A DNA stretch of 32,431 nucleotides from Limnohabitans sp. Lineage in GTDB: Bacteria; Pseudomonadota; Gammaproteobacteria; Burkholderiales; Burkholderiaceae_C. Position numbers and translations under genes: made by a program. The notes under the pieces were generated by a model. It searched no databases. It was not told the origin of the DNA and was given only the letters and a program-made list of their open reading frames with translations. How positions within the stretch are numbered: position 1 is the stretch's first letter; the number at the start of each line of letters is the position of its first letter. Location of the stretch: NCBI GenBank assembly GCA_009693505.1, contig SHXD01000032.1, positions 1 through 32,431 on the forward strand, in the 5' to 3' direction. This document shows, piece after piece, positions 17,200 through 26,266 of the stretch.

Positions 17200-17228
17200 A
17201 AAAAAACGGCACCCGAAGGCGCCGTTTT
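17200..17228 (-). terminator. Rho-independent terminator of tctB-tctA
   Basis: Read on the minus strand, ACGGCGCC pairs with GGTGCCGT around a TTCG tetraloop (17206-17225), an 8-bp stem with one G-T wobble, followed by seven T (17200-17206). It starts about 20 bp after the tctA stop codon. The stable UUCG loop and T-run make a strong intrinsic terminator. Confidence 0.92.
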
Positions 17229-17247
17229 GGATCGAAGTGATTCTAAA

Positions 17248-18759
17248 TCACTCTTCGACGAAGGCTTCCTCGCGCTTGGACTTTACAGAAGGCAAAAGTA
17301 CGACGATGAGCAACACAGCGGCGGCGGCCAACAGACTGGCTGACAAACCACGCGTGACAAACACCGTCCAGTCACCGCGAGACAGCAGCAGTGCACGACG
17401 CAAGTTCTCTTCCATCATGGGGCCTAAGATGAAGCCCAGCAGCAAGGGGGCCGGCTCCATGCCCAATTTGATGAACATATAACCAATGACACCAAAGACA
17501 CCCACCAACCAGATGTCAAAGGTGTTGTTGTTGGTGGAGTAGACGCCAATGGCGCAGAACAAAATAATGGCAGGGAACAACCAACGGTAAGGCACAGTGA
17601 GCAATTTGATCCACATGCCGATGAGCGGCAAGTTCAAGATGATCAGCATGGCATTGCCAATCCACATGGAAGCAATCAGGCCCCAGAACAACTCTGGGTT
17701 GCTGGTCATCACTTGTGGGCCAGGTTGAATGTTGTGAATCGTCATGGCACCCACCATCAAGGCCATCACGGCATTGGGTGGAATACCCAAGGTGAGCAAT
17801 GGAATGAAGGAGGTTTGTGAACCAGCGTTGTTGGCCGATTCTGGCGCAGCGACACCGCGAATGTTGCCCTGTCCAAACGGCACTTCACCAGGGCGCAATT
17901 TGGTTTTCTTTTCGATGGTGTAGGCAGCGAAAGCAGCCAGCAGCGCACCGCCACCAGGCAAAATACCCAACATAGAACCAATGGCTGTGCCGCGCAAAAC
18001 CGCAGGAATCATGTTCTTGAAGTCTTCTTTGGTAGGGAACAAACCTGTCACCTTGCCAGTAAAAACTTCACGTTTGTCTTCAGTCTTTGCCAGGTTGGCA
18101 ATGATTTCTCCATAGCCAAACACACCCATGGCAATGGTAATGAAACCAATACCGTCTGTGAGTTCTGGAATATCGAAGCTGTAGCGCGCTACACCAGAGT
18201 TCACGTCAGTACCCACCAAGCCCAACAAAAGGCCCAGTACGATCATGCCAACCGCTTTTAAAAGTGAGCCAGATGCCAAAACAACTGCGCCAATCAAGCC
18301 CAAGATCATGAGCGAGAAGTATTCGGCAGGACCGAACTTAAAAGCCACTTCGGTCAAAGGTGCAGCGAATGCAGCCAAGATCAAAGTACCTACGCAGCCG
18401 GCAAAGAAGGAGCCCAAACCAGCAGCAGCCAGCGCAGGTCCCGCTCTGCCCTTGCGGGCCATTTGGTAGCCGTCAATCACGGTTACCACGGACGAAGACT
18501 CGCCTGGCAAGTTCACCAAAATGGCAGTTGTAGAACCACCGTATTGGGCGCCGTAGTAAATACCGGCCAACATGATGAGGGCCGCAATGGGAGGCAATGC
18601 GTACGTCGCGGGCAGCAACATGGCAATGGTGGCCACAGGGCCAATGCCAGGCAGCACGCCAATGAGCGTACCCAACATACAACCGATGAAAGCGTAAAAC
18701 AGATTTTGGAAGGTGAAAGCAACACCAAAACCCAAGGACAAGTTATTGATCAAATCCAT
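17248..18759 (-). CDS. tctA: Tripartite tricarboxylate transporter, large permease TctA
   Basis: This is the 503-residue large membrane subunit of a TTT-family secondary transporter, which takes up carboxylates with a periplasmic binding protein. It has about twelve predicted helices and the family signatures GIGPVATIAMLLP (38-50), YGGSTTAILVNLPGE (73-87) and GIPPNAVMALMVGAMT in the second half. AAGGAG lies nine bases before the ATG, and tctB ends 12 bp upstream. The C-terminus is charged and cytoplasmic, and the gene is followed by a strong terminator. The substrate (citrate, tartrate, terephthalate or other) is set by the absent TctC protein and cannot be inferred. Confidence 0.95.
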   Translation of the reverse strand: MDLINNLSLGFGVAFTFQNLFYAFIGCMLGTLIGVLPGIGPVATIAMLLPATYALPPIAALIMLAGIYYGAQYGGSTTAILVNLPGESSSVVTVIDGYQMARKGRAGPALAAAGLGSFFAGCVGTLILAAFAAPLTEVAFKFGPAEYFSLMILGLIGAVVLASGSLLKAVGMIVLGLLLGLVGTDVNSGVARYSFDIPELTDGIGFITIAMGVFGYGEIIANLAKTEDKREVFTGKVTGLFPTKEDFKNMIPAVLRGTAIGSMLGILPGGGALLAAFAAYTIEKKTKLRPGEVPFGQGNIRGVAAPESANNAGSQTSFIPLLTLGIPPNAVMALMVGAMTIHNIQPGPQVMTSNPELFWGLIASMWIGNAMLIILNLPLIGMWIKLLTVPYRWLFPAIILFCAIGVYSTNNNTFDIWLVGVFGVIGYMFIKLGMEPAPLLLGFILGPMMEENLRRALLLSRGDWTVFVTRGLSASLLAAAAVLLIVVLLPSVKSKREEAFVEE

Positions 18760-18771
18760 TTGGAATACTCC

Positions 18772-19260
18772 TTAACCTGAAATGAAAGTAGGCCAAACAG
18801 GGAACTGCAATTTGAGCAGCAAGATGAAGGCAAGGTAGCTCATGACAGACAAGACAGTTGCCAAAATCAAGACTTCTTGCAGCTTGAATTTGTCGCCTGC
18901 ACAGCTAACAATCAGGGTGGTGCCATAAATTGCAGCGATCAGACCCATGGCCGGCAATTTGATACTGGGCAAGCCGCCCAATAAAATACCAAACATCAAG
19001 TTACCTGCAATGATGAAAATCAAAGGCTTCCAAGCCCAGGCGCCAACTTGATCGCCAGTGGGTGTTTCAACAACCAAGGATTTAAACAAGATGATGGCGC
19101 CAATGATGGCCAACATCACGCCTAGCAAAAGTGGGAAATAACCGGGGCCCATGCGGGCAGCAGTTCCGATGTTGTAGCTTATAGCTCCGTAAGCAAATGC
19201 TGCACCAACGACGGTGTACACAAGTCCGGAGTAAAAGTCTTTTTGACTTTTGATTTTCAC
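18772..19260 (-). CDS. tctB: Tripartite tricarboxylate transporter, small permease TctB
   Basis: The 162-residue product is the small membrane subunit of the TctABC transporter, with four predicted helices (about 12-30, 40-62, 80-118 as a split pair, 132-155) and the family motif ARMGPGYFPLLLGVML (35-50). The start is GTG 19260, with GGAGGAG about ten bases upstream; no ATG lies nearby. It is the first gene of the two-gene tctB-tctA unit. The 143-bp upstream region contains a GTGGGT/ACCCAC inverted repeat but no tctC and no TctD/TctE two-component genes. Confidence 0.93.
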   Translation of the reverse strand: MKIKSQKDFYSGLVYTVVGAAFAYGAISYNIGTAARMGPGYFPLLLGVMLAIIGAIILFKSLVVETPTGDQVGAWAWKPLIFIIAGNLMFGILLGGLPSIKLPAMGLIAAIYGTTLIVSCAGDKFKLQEVLILATVLSVMSYLAFILLLKLQFPVWPTFISG

Positions 19261-19323
19261 AGGAACGCTCCTCCAAAAAGTTTGGGATGGGGGATTTTGT
19301 GCCCAAACACACCCCTTTTGAAT

Positions 19324-19342
19324 GTGGGTTTCACCTACCCAC
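19324..19342. promoter_or_regulatory. Inverted repeat upstream of tctB (candidate operator or hairpin)
   Basis: GTGGGT-TTCACCT-ACCCAC has perfect 6-bp arms around a 7-bp spacer. It lies 64-82 bp upstream of the tctB GTG start, where a regulator of the tctBA unit might bind. It has no adjacent T-run, so an intrinsic terminator for the upstream gene is unlikely. Confidence 0.3.
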
Positions 19343-19403
19343 TGTGAGAAAACAATGCAAGCTCTTGGGTTTACCCTAAGTTTTTAGCAATTTGAGCCCA
19401 ACA

Positions 19404-20168
19404 TTACGTCACCAAGGGTTTAAAAACCTTTAACCATTTCGTGGCGGGCAGTCCAAATCTGTTCTCTATGGCTTCTGCTTGTAAAAGCAATTGATCTCTT
19501 TTGGGACGGCTTGTAATGCGTTGGGCCATGACCACTGTATTGCCCTCCCGGGTTGGCTTAAAAGCCCACAAGGCATTTTCACCGAAGACATCGGCCATTT
19601 TGGCCAAGCTCTTTTCATAGCTCGATGTGCGCCCAAACAAATTGACCGTCATAGTGCCTTCATCGCTTAACAGCGCGCGACAGTTTTTGTAAAACGCAAC
19701 ATCGTCGAGTACTGGCGCAGCGGCTTCATGGTCATACAAATCGACATGCAAAATGTCGACAGTTCCCAACCACTCTTGACTTTGAATTTCTTCAGCCGCA
19801 TCGGCAATGATCACCCGCATGCGAGGACCATCTTCTGGCAACTTGAACCAGCCCCGGCATGCATGCAAGACACCCGGGTTGAGTTCGATGGCTGTGCACG
19901 TCCAGCGAAGCTTCTTGTAACAAAACTTGGTCAGGCTGGCGGCGCCCAAACCCAACTGCATAGCGTGCCGCCCGGCCACCGAGGCGCTCTTTAAAAACAG
20001 CAAGCCCACCATCATTCGTTGAATGTATTCAAGGTCCAAATCAAATGGCTCTTTGATCTTCATGGAGCCCTGAATCCAGGGCGTTCCTAAATGCAAATAG
20101 CGTGACTCGCCATCTTCGGAGAAGTTCACTTCGGGAAGCTCAAGAGCTTTGCTTGAAGGTTTGCTCAT
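19404..20168 (-). CDS. SAM-binding, spermidine-synthase-like protein
   Basis: The 254-residue cytosolic protein has the Rossmann fold of spermidine synthases and SAM methyltransferases: QLGLGAASLTKF (71-82), acidic ribose-binding Glu95 in AIELNPG, and Asp123 in IIADAAEEI. The catalytic loop of true spermidine synthase (D-x-T-D-P) is replaced by DLYDHEA (143-149), and residues for polyamine binding are not evident, so polyamine synthesis should not be assumed. Its ATG overlaps the tatD stop as ATGA (20165-20168), showing translational coupling in the lolC-lolD-tatD operon, of which it is the last gene. Function unknown; a methyltransferase or aminopropyltransferase with another acceptor is possible. 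Confidence 0.82.
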   Translation of the reverse strand: MSKPSSKALELPEVNFSEDGESRYLHLGTPWIQGSMKIKEPFDLDLEYIQRMMVGLLFLKSASVAGRHAMQLGLGAASLTKFCYKKLRWTCTAIELNPGVLHACRGWFKLPEDGPRMRVIIADAAEEIQSQEWLGTVDILHVDLYDHEAAAPVLDDVAFYKNCRALLSDEGTMTVNLFGRTSSYEKSLAKMADVFGENALWAFKPTREGNTVVMAQRITSRPKRDQLLLQAEAIENRFGLPATKWLKVFKPLVT

Positions 20169-21040
20169 AGGGTTTCGAAAAATTGAAGCTGGGGCAAAAC
20201 TCGCTGCGCATTCACAAGCGTTGCATTGGCAATGTCTGAAGCAGAAACACCTCGCAATGTGGCCAATACAGCACCAATGCGCGGCAACTGAGCGGGCTCA
20301 TTGCGCACTTGACTTGTGAGCGCTTGTGTCGATTGTCTTTCAGATTGTGTTTTGTAAATCCAGTGCGGCGGTATATCGGGGGCATCTGTTTCTAGGACCA
20401 AAGCAGAGAGGGGTAACTCTGTGGCCAAACGCCTTAATTGCAAGGCACGATCGAAAGTCAGTGCACCCCCAAATCCCAAAGCAAATCCCATCTCAATGAA
20501 TGTGTTGGCTTGCTGAAAACTGCCATTGAAGGCGTGCGCAATACCGCCCTGCACAGCAAAGCGTCTGAGCCCCTTTAACAATTCATCTGCCGATTTGCGC
20601 ACATGCAAAATCACAGGCAATTTGAATTTCTGTGCCATTTTCAATTGGGCGTGGTAGAAAAACTCTTGCTTCTCTCGCATGGCAGGCTCACACAAAGCTG
20701 GCACAAAAAAATCCAAACCAATTTCTCCGACCGCTACCAAACGTGCATCTTTCCTGTGTCCTTTGTCATCTTGCGCCAGCGCGCTCTCAATGCACTGCGC
20801 CAAAAATGCCAGGTCTTGTTCTTGAGCCTGCGGCACATACAAAGGGTGAATGCCCAAAGCAAAGGGCTGGTGAAATTCTTGGGCCAGTTTTTGCAGGGGC
20901 AAAAAATCTTTGGCTTGAACCGCTGGCATGACGCACCAAGCCACACCCTGAGCTTGTGCTTTTTGTAGAACCGCAGTGCGGTCTAAATCAAACTCAGGTG
21001 CATCTAAATGGCAGTGGCTGTCAATCCAGCGCATGCTCAT
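20165..21040 (-). CDS. TatD-family metal-dependent hydrolase
   Basis: The 291-residue TIM-barrel nuclease/hydrolase has the full metal ligand set of the TatD family: HCH (His9, His11), Glu106 in GEIGLD, His146 in ILHVRKS, His169 in IAHAFNG and Asp219 in LETDAPD. Members are 3'-5' DNases linked to DNA repair and fragmentation; the family name derives from the E. coli tat operon, but there is no tat gene here. Its ATG overlaps the lolD stop as ATGA (21037-21040); a second in-frame ATG two codons later is possible. It is part of the lolC-lolD-tatD minus-strand operon. Confidence 0.93.
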   Translation of the reverse strand: MSMRWIDSHCHLDAPEFDLDRTAVLQKAQAQGVAWCVMPAVQAKDFLPLQKLAQEFHQPFALGIHPLYVPQAQEQDLAFLAQCIESALAQDDKGHRKDARLVAVGEIGLDFFVPALCEPAMREKQEFFYHAQLKMAQKFKLPVILHVRKSADELLKGLRRFAVQGGIAHAFNGSFQQANTFIEMGFALGFGGALTFDRALQLRRLATELPLSALVLETDAPDIPPHWIYKTQSERQSTQALTSQVRNEPAQLPRIGAVLATLRGVSASDIANATLVNAQRVLPQLQFFETL

Positions 21041-21726
21041 GGCTGCAGCACGCCTTTTTCTAATCGAAGCACGCGACTACAGCGCGCTGCCAGTTGCGGG
21101 TCGTGTGTGACCACCACAAACGCAGTGCCTTGTTTTTCTGCGGTGCTTAACATCAGATCAAACACACTTTCTGCGGTGGCGCGGTCTAGGTTGCCGGTGG
21201 GTTCATCGGCCAAAACGCAAGCGGGTTGCGTGACCATGGCGCGCGCAATGGCCACCCGTTGGCGTTCACCGCCAGAGAGTTCGGCCGGTCGGTGCAACGT
21301 ACGATTTTCAAGACCCACTTGCGCCAATCTTTCTAGGGCCTTGGCGTTGGCAGCATCCTTCAAATCACGGCGAATCCAAAGTGGCATGGCCACATTTTCT
21401 TGGGCGGTAAATTCAGGCAGTAAATGGTGAAATTGATACACAAAGCCCAGCAACTTGTTGCGCCTTGAACCTTGCTCTGAGGGATTGAAACCAGACCAAT
21501 CTTGGCCCTGCAACAACACCTGCCCTTGGGTGGGTGAGTCTAGGCCGCCCATCAAATGCATGAGGGTGCTCTTGCCCGAGCCTGAAGCGCCCACAATGGC
21601 CACCGTCTCGCCAGCTTGCACTGTGAGGTCGACACCTTGCAAAACAGAGACGCTTAAGCCGCCCTCGTCAAAGCGCTTGCTTAAACCGCGCACTTCCAGC
21701 ACCGGCGGATGGGCCACATTACTCAT
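21037..21726 (-). CDS. lolD: Lipoprotein-releasing system ATP-binding protein
   Basis: LolD is the ATPase of the LolCDE complex, which extracts mature lipoproteins from the inner membrane and passes them to LolA. The 229-residue product has Walker [10 protein letters not shown] (46-54), Q-loop [19 protein letters not shown] signature LSGGERQ (150-156) and Walker [11 protein letters not shown] (172-181). The [16 protein letters not shown] segment is characteristic of LolD within the MacB/FtsE-like ATPases. Its start overlaps the permease stop by eight bases (21719-21726), consistent with obligate co-production. Confidence 0.96.
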   Translation of the reverse strand: MSNVAHPPVLEVRGLSKRFDEGGLSVSVLQGVDLTVQAGETVAIVGASGSGKSTLMHLMGGLDSPTQGQVLLQGQDWSGFNPSEQGSRRNKLLGFVYQFHHLLPEFTAQENVAMPLWIRRDLKDAANAKALERLAQVGLENRTLHRPAELSGGERQRVAIARAMVTQPACVLADEPTGNLDRATAESVFDLMLSTAEKQGTAFVVVTHDPQLAARCSRVLRLEKGVLQP

Positions 21727-22996
21727 AACGCAAAGCCTCGGCTGGGTTCACTTGGCTGGCACGCCAACTGGGATAGAGCGTTGCCACAAAAGACAAGGCC
21801 AATGAAATAAGCACAACGGGCAAGATGTCTGACATTTGAGGATCGCTGGGCATGCGACTAATCAGGTAGATGTCCTTGGGCAAGAAACTGGCTTGAAAAA
21901 TGGCCTCCAAGGCCGGTACGATGACATCGATGTTGAAAGCAACCAGCAAACCCAGAAGCAAGCCACCTAAAGTGCCCATGATGCCCACCATGGCGCCCTG
22001 CACCATGAAAATACCCATGATGCTTTGAGGACTGGCGCCAAGTGTTCGCAAGATGGCAATGTCGGCGCGTTTGTCGGTCACGTTCATGACAAGCGTCGAC
22101 ACCAAATTGAAAGCAGCCACAGCCACAATGAGTGTGAGGATGATGAACATCATGCGTTTTTCAACTTGAACGGCTGCAAACCACGTTCTGTTTTGCTGCG
22201 TCCAATCGCGCAAAGCCATGCCCATGGGCAATGCAGGCGCAAGCTCTCGCGCAACAGCCCTCGCTTCAAGCAAATTTTTGATTTTCAGGCGAATACCGGT
22301 GGGGCCCTCGATGCGAAAAATTTTACCGGCATCAGCCACATGCATCATGACCAAGGCAGCGTCATATTCGTAGTGGCCAGAGTTGAACACACCCACCACC
22401 TGCATCTGTTTGAGTCGGGGCAACACACCCGCCGGTGTGACTTGGCCATTGGGTGCGATCAGCGTCACGGGGTCACCGATTCGAAGGCCCAACTGCCTGG
22501 CCAAATCGATGCCCAGTACCACCCCAAACTCACCAGGAACCAGTGCGTTGATACCGGGCACGCCTGAATTTTTGAGCTGTGAGTCCACTGACAAATCAAC
22601 CACGCCAGGTTCTAGCGCAGGGTCAATGCCTCGCACCAAAACGCCCTTCATGTCCTCGCCCCTGGCCAACAAGGCCTGCGCTGAAATGAAGGGCGCAGCG
22701 CCAATGACGTTGGGATTGGCGCGAACTTGGTAAAGCGTACCGCTCACATCTTCTAAGGCGCCACCATCTGCAGAAATCACTTCGATGTGCGAGACCACGC
22801 TGAGCATTCTGTCGCGCACTTCTTTTTGAAAGCCATTCATGACAGACAACACAATGACCAAGGCGGCCACGCCAAGTCCAATGCCAAGCATGGAAACCCC
22901 AGAAATAAAAGAGATGAAGCCGTTGCGACGCGTGGCTCGTCCTGCGCGGGTGTAGCGCCAACCCAAAACCCACTCGTAAGCAAATTCAAAACTCAT
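21719..22996 (-). CDS. lolC: Lipoprotein-releasing system permease LolC/LolE
   Basis: The 425-residue inner-membrane protein has one N-terminal helix (about 26-52), a large periplasmic domain, and three C-terminal helices in an FtsX-like domain (about 265-420). The start [47 protein letters not shown] and the C-terminus [18 protein letters not shown] are typical of LolC/LolE. Only one permease gene is present here, so it may work as a homodimer (LolF-like) or with a second permease encoded elsewhere. It is the first gene of the operon and diverges from the RpfE-like gene with 82 bp between starts. Confidence 0.95.
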   Translation of the reverse strand: MSFEFAYEWVLGWRYTRAGRATRRNGFISFISGVSMLGIGLGVAALVIVLSVMNGFQKEVRDRMLSVVSHIEVISADGGALEDVSGTLYQVRANPNVIGAAPFISAQALLARGEDMKGVLVRGIDPALEPGVVDLSVDSQLKNSGVPGINALVPGEFGVVLGIDLARQLGLRIGDPVTLIAPNGQVTPAGVLPRLKQMQVVGVFNSGHYEYDAALVMMHVADAGKIFRIEGPTGIRLKIKNLLEARAVARELAPALPMGMALRDWTQQNRTWFAAVQVEKRMMFIILTLIVAVAAFNLVSTLVMNVTDKRADIAILRTLGASPQSIMGIFMVQGAMVGIMGTLGGLLLGLLVAFNIDVIVPALEAIFQASFLPKDIYLISRMPSDPQMSDILPVVLISLALSFVATLYPSWRASQVNPAEALRYE

Positions 22997-23078
22997 TCAA
23001 GGTCACTTTCAAAGGCGCTGATGGCACCGCAAGCCGACTGTCTGAAAGGGACATTGTGTCATCCCTGACAATACAGCC

Positions 23079-24050
23079 ATGAACGCAGCTTTACCAAGCA
23101 CCGCAACACCTCAGGTCAATGAGGGCCGAGCACCCATCCGACATGGGGTGATTGCCTACGCTGCCCCTGAATCTGAAGCCCTGCGCGAGGCAATGAACAA
23201 TGCACCGGACACATTGTATTTGCCCAATTTGCAAAAATTACTCAGCCGGATGGCCTGCGTCTCAAAATTAAGTACCGCCCCCGAAGGCGTCAGTGCGTTT
23301 CTCATGCCGCATGAATCGGCCCCGCAACTCTTGAGTGCCAAACCATCATTGGGAAAAGAAGCCATCATGACCCCTTGCCACTGGCAAGTCGGGATGAACG
23401 AAGTCACTTTGTTAAAGCCCCAAGAGCTGGCTTTGAACGAAGACGAATCAAGACAACTCTTGTCTGCCATTCAACCCTACTTCGAGGAAGACGGACTTCA
23501 AATGGTTTACGAAAGCCCCTTGGTTTGGCGCGTCTCAGGTAATCTGTTGGAAGGTTTACCCTTGGCCAGCATTGAACGTGTTGTCGGTCAAAACATCAAA
23601 CCATGGATGCCAGAACATCAGCGTGCCAAAACTTTGCAACGCTTACAAAGTGAAATGCAAATGCTGTTGTACCAACACCCCGTGAACGACGAGCGCAGTT
23701 TGAAGGGCCGCTGGACCGTCAATTCTTTTTGGCTGCATCGCCGTCTAGACCAGCTCTATCCGGATGCGGCAGACTTTGTTGTTGCGCTTGATTTGCGTGA
23801 AACTGCGCAGTCGCCCAACGCCAAGCTGAGGCAACTGGCATGGGAACACATTGATGCCACGCTGTGTTCAACGATGTGTCAAGCCTTAGATCAAAATCAA
23901 GACGTCTCTCTCACGCTTTGCAGTGAAACATCTTGGCGGCACTATCGGCCCCAGTCAGTCTCTTGGCTCAACAAGCTTCAACGACTGATTCAACCTATTT
24001 CAGTCAGCAGAGAATTGCGCGCCCTGTCTTTCGGAGTTTCTGCCCCATGA
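23079..24050 (+). CDS. RpfE-like / phosphoglycerate-mutase-like conserved protein
   Basis: The 323-residue cytosolic protein has no signal peptide or membrane segment. The conserved block is in the middle: EDGLQMVYESPLVWRVSG, then LPLASIERVVGQNIKPWMP, and KGRWTVNSFWLHR. I recognise this as the family often annotated as RpfE-type regulator or cofactor-independent phosphoglycerate mutase in beta- and gammaproteobacteria; in Xanthomonas rpfE is also next to recJ. None of the metal-binding motifs of true phosphoglycerate mutase is evident, so the enzymatic name is doubtful. Its TGA overlaps the recJ ATG (24047-24050), so RecJ production is probably coupled to translation of this gene. Function is unknown. 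Confidence 0.8.
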   Translation: MNAALPSTATPQVNEGRAPIRHGVIAYAAPESEALREAMNNAPDTLYLPNLQKLLSRMACVSKLSTAPEGVSAFLMPHESAPQLLSAKPSLGKEAIMTPCHWQVGMNEVTLLKPQELALNEDESRQLLSAIQPYFEEDGLQMVYESPLVWRVSGNLLEGLPLASIERVVGQNIKPWMPEHQRAKTLQRLQSEMQMLLYQHPVNDERSLKGRWTVNSFWLHRRLDQLYPDAADFVVALDLRETAQSPNAKLRQLAWEHIDATLCSTMCQALDQNQDVSLTLCSETSWRHYRPQSVSWLNKLQRLIQPISVSRELRALSFGVSAP

Positions 24051-25762
24051 GTTTGAAAATATTGACGCGAGATGTACCGCCCCGAAGTGCATGGGCCCTT
24101 GAACAGGCCGGCATTCACCCTTTGCTTTCGCGCTTGTTTGCGGCACGCGGCATTGTGAGTCCTGAAGAATTAGACGATGGCTTGGCTAAGTTGTTGGCGC
24201 CCACCACACTCAAGGGATCACAGGAAGCAGCAAGCTTGTTGGCAGATGCCATTGCCGCCAACAAGCGCCTTTGCATCGTGGCAGATTACGATTGCGACGG
24301 CGCCACTGCATGCGCAGTGGGCGTGCGAGGTCTTCGCATGCTTGGGGCAAACAATGTCAGCTACATCGTGCCCGACCGCGTGGTCGATGGCTACGGCCTG
24401 ACCGCCCCCATCGCAGATCGCGTGAAGCAATCGGGTGCCGATGTTTTGATCACCGTCGACAACGGCATCGCCAGCATGGAAGGTGTTGCGCAAGCACAGG
24501 CTCTGGGCTTGCAGGTCTTGGTTACCGACCATCACTTGCCTGCGGCCACCCTGCCCACTGCAGAAGTGATTGTGAATCCGAATCAACCGGGTTGCGAATT
24601 TGAAAGCAAGTCTTTGGCGGGTGTGGGCGTCATGTTCTATGTTTTGTTGGCGCTGCGTGCAGAGTTGCGACAGCGCGGCATTTTCACTGCCGAGTCACAA
24701 CCCAAACTCGATGCACTGCTGCCCTTGGTGGCGCTAGGGACTGTGGCCGATGTGGTGAAACTTGACAACAACAACCGCCGCTTGGTGGCACAAGGCTTGA
24801 AACGCATTCGAGCAGGCTCGATGCCTGCCGGTATGCTGGCTTTGTTCAAAGCCGCTGGCCGGGAAGCCAAAGTGGCCACCACCTTTGATTTTGGATTTGC
24901 ATTAGGCCCCCGCATCAACGCAGCAGGTCGCTTGTCAGACATGACGCTGGGCATTGAATGCCTGATCACCGACGATGCCGCCAGAGCCGATGAGTTGGCA
25001 AGGCAGCTAGATGCCATTAACCGAGAGCGTCGCGACATTGAAGGCGACATGCGCCAGCAAGCCATGGAAATTGCCGAGTCCTTGTTTGATGACAGCGATG
25101 AACCACCGCCTGCCATTTGCGTCTTTGACCCCGATTTTCACGAAGGTGTGGTGGGCATCGTGGCTTCGCGCATCAAGGACAAATTTCACCGGCCCTGCTT
25201 TGTCTTTGCAGCCAGCAATGCGCCTGGCAAAGAGCATGAGTTAAAAGGCTCTGGCCGATCGATTCCGGGTTTTCATTTGCGCGATGCGCTAGACCTTATG
25301 GCCAAAAAACACCCGCAAATTTTGCTGCGCTTTGGCGGACACGCCATGGCAGCGGGATGCACCATTGAAGAAGAACATCTTGAGCTGTTTGAGTCTTGCT
25401 TCATGGAAGTGGCCGCAGCGCTCATGTCACCTGCCACCCTTCAACGCAAGCTCGAAACCGATGGGCCTTTAGAAGCACAATACCGCCGAGTTGAGTTCAT
25501 TGATGTGATGCAAAAAGAAGTTTGGGGTCAGGGTTTTGCACCGCCTGTGTTCAGCGAAGAAGTGGAAGTCGTCTCTCAAAGACTGGTAGGGGAAAAACAC
25601 TTGGCCTTGAAACTCAAGCACCAAGGCCAACCGGTGGATGGCATTTGGTTTGGCCGAATAGAGCCTTTACCAGCCCGCGTGAAACTGGCATTCCGATTGG
25701 ATGTGGACGAATGGCAAGGCCAAAAACGCGTTCGCTTCATGGTCGAAGCGGCCGATATTTAA
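24047..25762 (+). CDS. recJ: Single-stranded-DNA-specific exonuclease RecJ
   Basis: RecJ degrades single-stranded DNA 5' to 3' in recombination and mismatch or base excision repair. The 571-residue protein has the DHH-family motifs in order: DYDCDG (80-85), VDNG (137-140), TDHH (160-163), then LVALGTVADVV. The DHHA1 domain shows GSGRSIPGFHLRDAL and GGHAMAAG. The C-terminal OB-like region is complete. ATG 24047 is chosen because it gives the family length and overlaps the upstream stop as ATGA; the frame is open further back but that part is antisense-like and lies within the RpfE-like gene. Its stop overlaps the convergent coaD stop in TTAA (25759-25762). Confidence 0.97.
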   Translation: MSLKILTRDVPPRSAWALEQAGIHPLLSRLFAARGIVSPEELDDGLAKLLAPTTLKGSQEAASLLADAIAANKRLCIVADYDCDGATACAVGVRGLRMLGANNVSYIVPDRVVDGYGLTAPIADRVKQSGADVLITVDNGIASMEGVAQAQALGLQVLVTDHHLPAATLPTAEVIVNPNQPGCEFESKSLAGVGVMFYVLLALRAELRQRGIFTAESQPKLDALLPLVALGTVADVVKLDNNNRRLVAQGLKRIRAGSMPAGMLALFKAAGREAKVATTFDFGFALGPRINAAGRLSDMTLGIECLITDDAARADELARQLDAINRERRDIEGDMRQQAMEIAESLFDDSDEPPPAICVFDPDFHEGVVGIVASRIKDKFHRPCFVFAASNAPGKEHELKGSGRSIPGFHLRDALDLMAKKHPQILLRFGGHAMAAGCTIEEEHLELFESCFMEVAAALMSPATLQRKLETDGPLEAQYRRVEFIDVMQKEVWGQGFAPPVFSEEVEVVSQRLVGEKHLALKLKHQGQPVDGIWFGRIEPLPARVKLAFRLDVDEWQGQKRVRFMVEAADI

Positions 25763-26241
25763 CGCTTGGCTTGAAGAGCCTTCAAAACAGCCGGAGATAC
25801 AAGCCCCTCTACCTTGCCACCCAAGGTGGAAATTTCACGCACCAAGGTGCTGCTAATGTGCTGCACAGAGGCGCTGGTGTGCAAAAACACGGTGTCAACT
25901 TCGGGTGCCAAATGGCGGTTCATGCCGGCCATTTGTGTTTCGTAGTCGTAATCGGTGACCGAGCGCAAGCCCCGCACAATGACACGCGCTCCTTGGCTGT
26001 GCACAAAGTCACACAACAAACCGGTAAAAGGCAAGACACTCACATTGCCCAAATCTTGCGTCACCTCTTGGGCCATGGCCAAACGCTCATCGATTGTGAA
26101 CAGCGTTTTTTTATGGTGTGCGGTGGCCACGGCTACCACCACTTTGTCAAACATTTGAGACGCTCGATAGATCACGTCTTCATGACCCAAGGTAAGCGGG
26201 TCAAAAGTTCCAGAATAAACAGCGGTGACTGAGCGACTCAT
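25759..26241 (-). CDS. coaD: Phosphopantetheine adenylyltransferase
   Basis: CoaD makes dephospho-CoA from 4'-phosphopantetheine and ATP, the penultimate step of coenzyme A synthesis. The 160-residue product has the nucleotidyltransferase motif SGTFDPLTLGH (10-20), VRGLRSVTDYDYETQMAGMNR, and the C-terminal SSTLVRE motif. ATG 26241 has AGGAG seven bases upstream; the longer open frame to 26310 overlaps rsmD and is rejected. It lies 25 bp after rsmD, the common rsmD-coaD operon. It converges on recJ with a 4-bp stop-stop overlap. Confidence 0.97.
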   Translation of the reverse strand: MSRSVTAVYSGTFDPLTLGHEDVIYRASQMFDKVVVAVATAHHKKTLFTIDERLAMAQEVTQDLGNVSVLPFTGLLCDFVHSQGARVIVRGLRSVTDYDYETQMAGMNRHLAPEVDTVFLHTSASVQHISSTLVREISTLGGKVEGLVSPAVLKALQAKR

Positions 26242-26266
26242 GGGGGCTCCTGATTGTTTGGAGGGA

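Noticed and set aside
19363-19379. CTTGGGTTTACCCTAAG followed by TTTTT as a plus-strand terminator
   Set aside because: The stem contains a mismatch and there is no plus-strand gene upstream for it to serve.
23933-24046. 38-codon N-terminal extension of RecJ
   Set aside because: It lies within the RpfE-like coding sequence, has no RecJ similarity, and the ATGA overlap at 24047 gives the normal family length.
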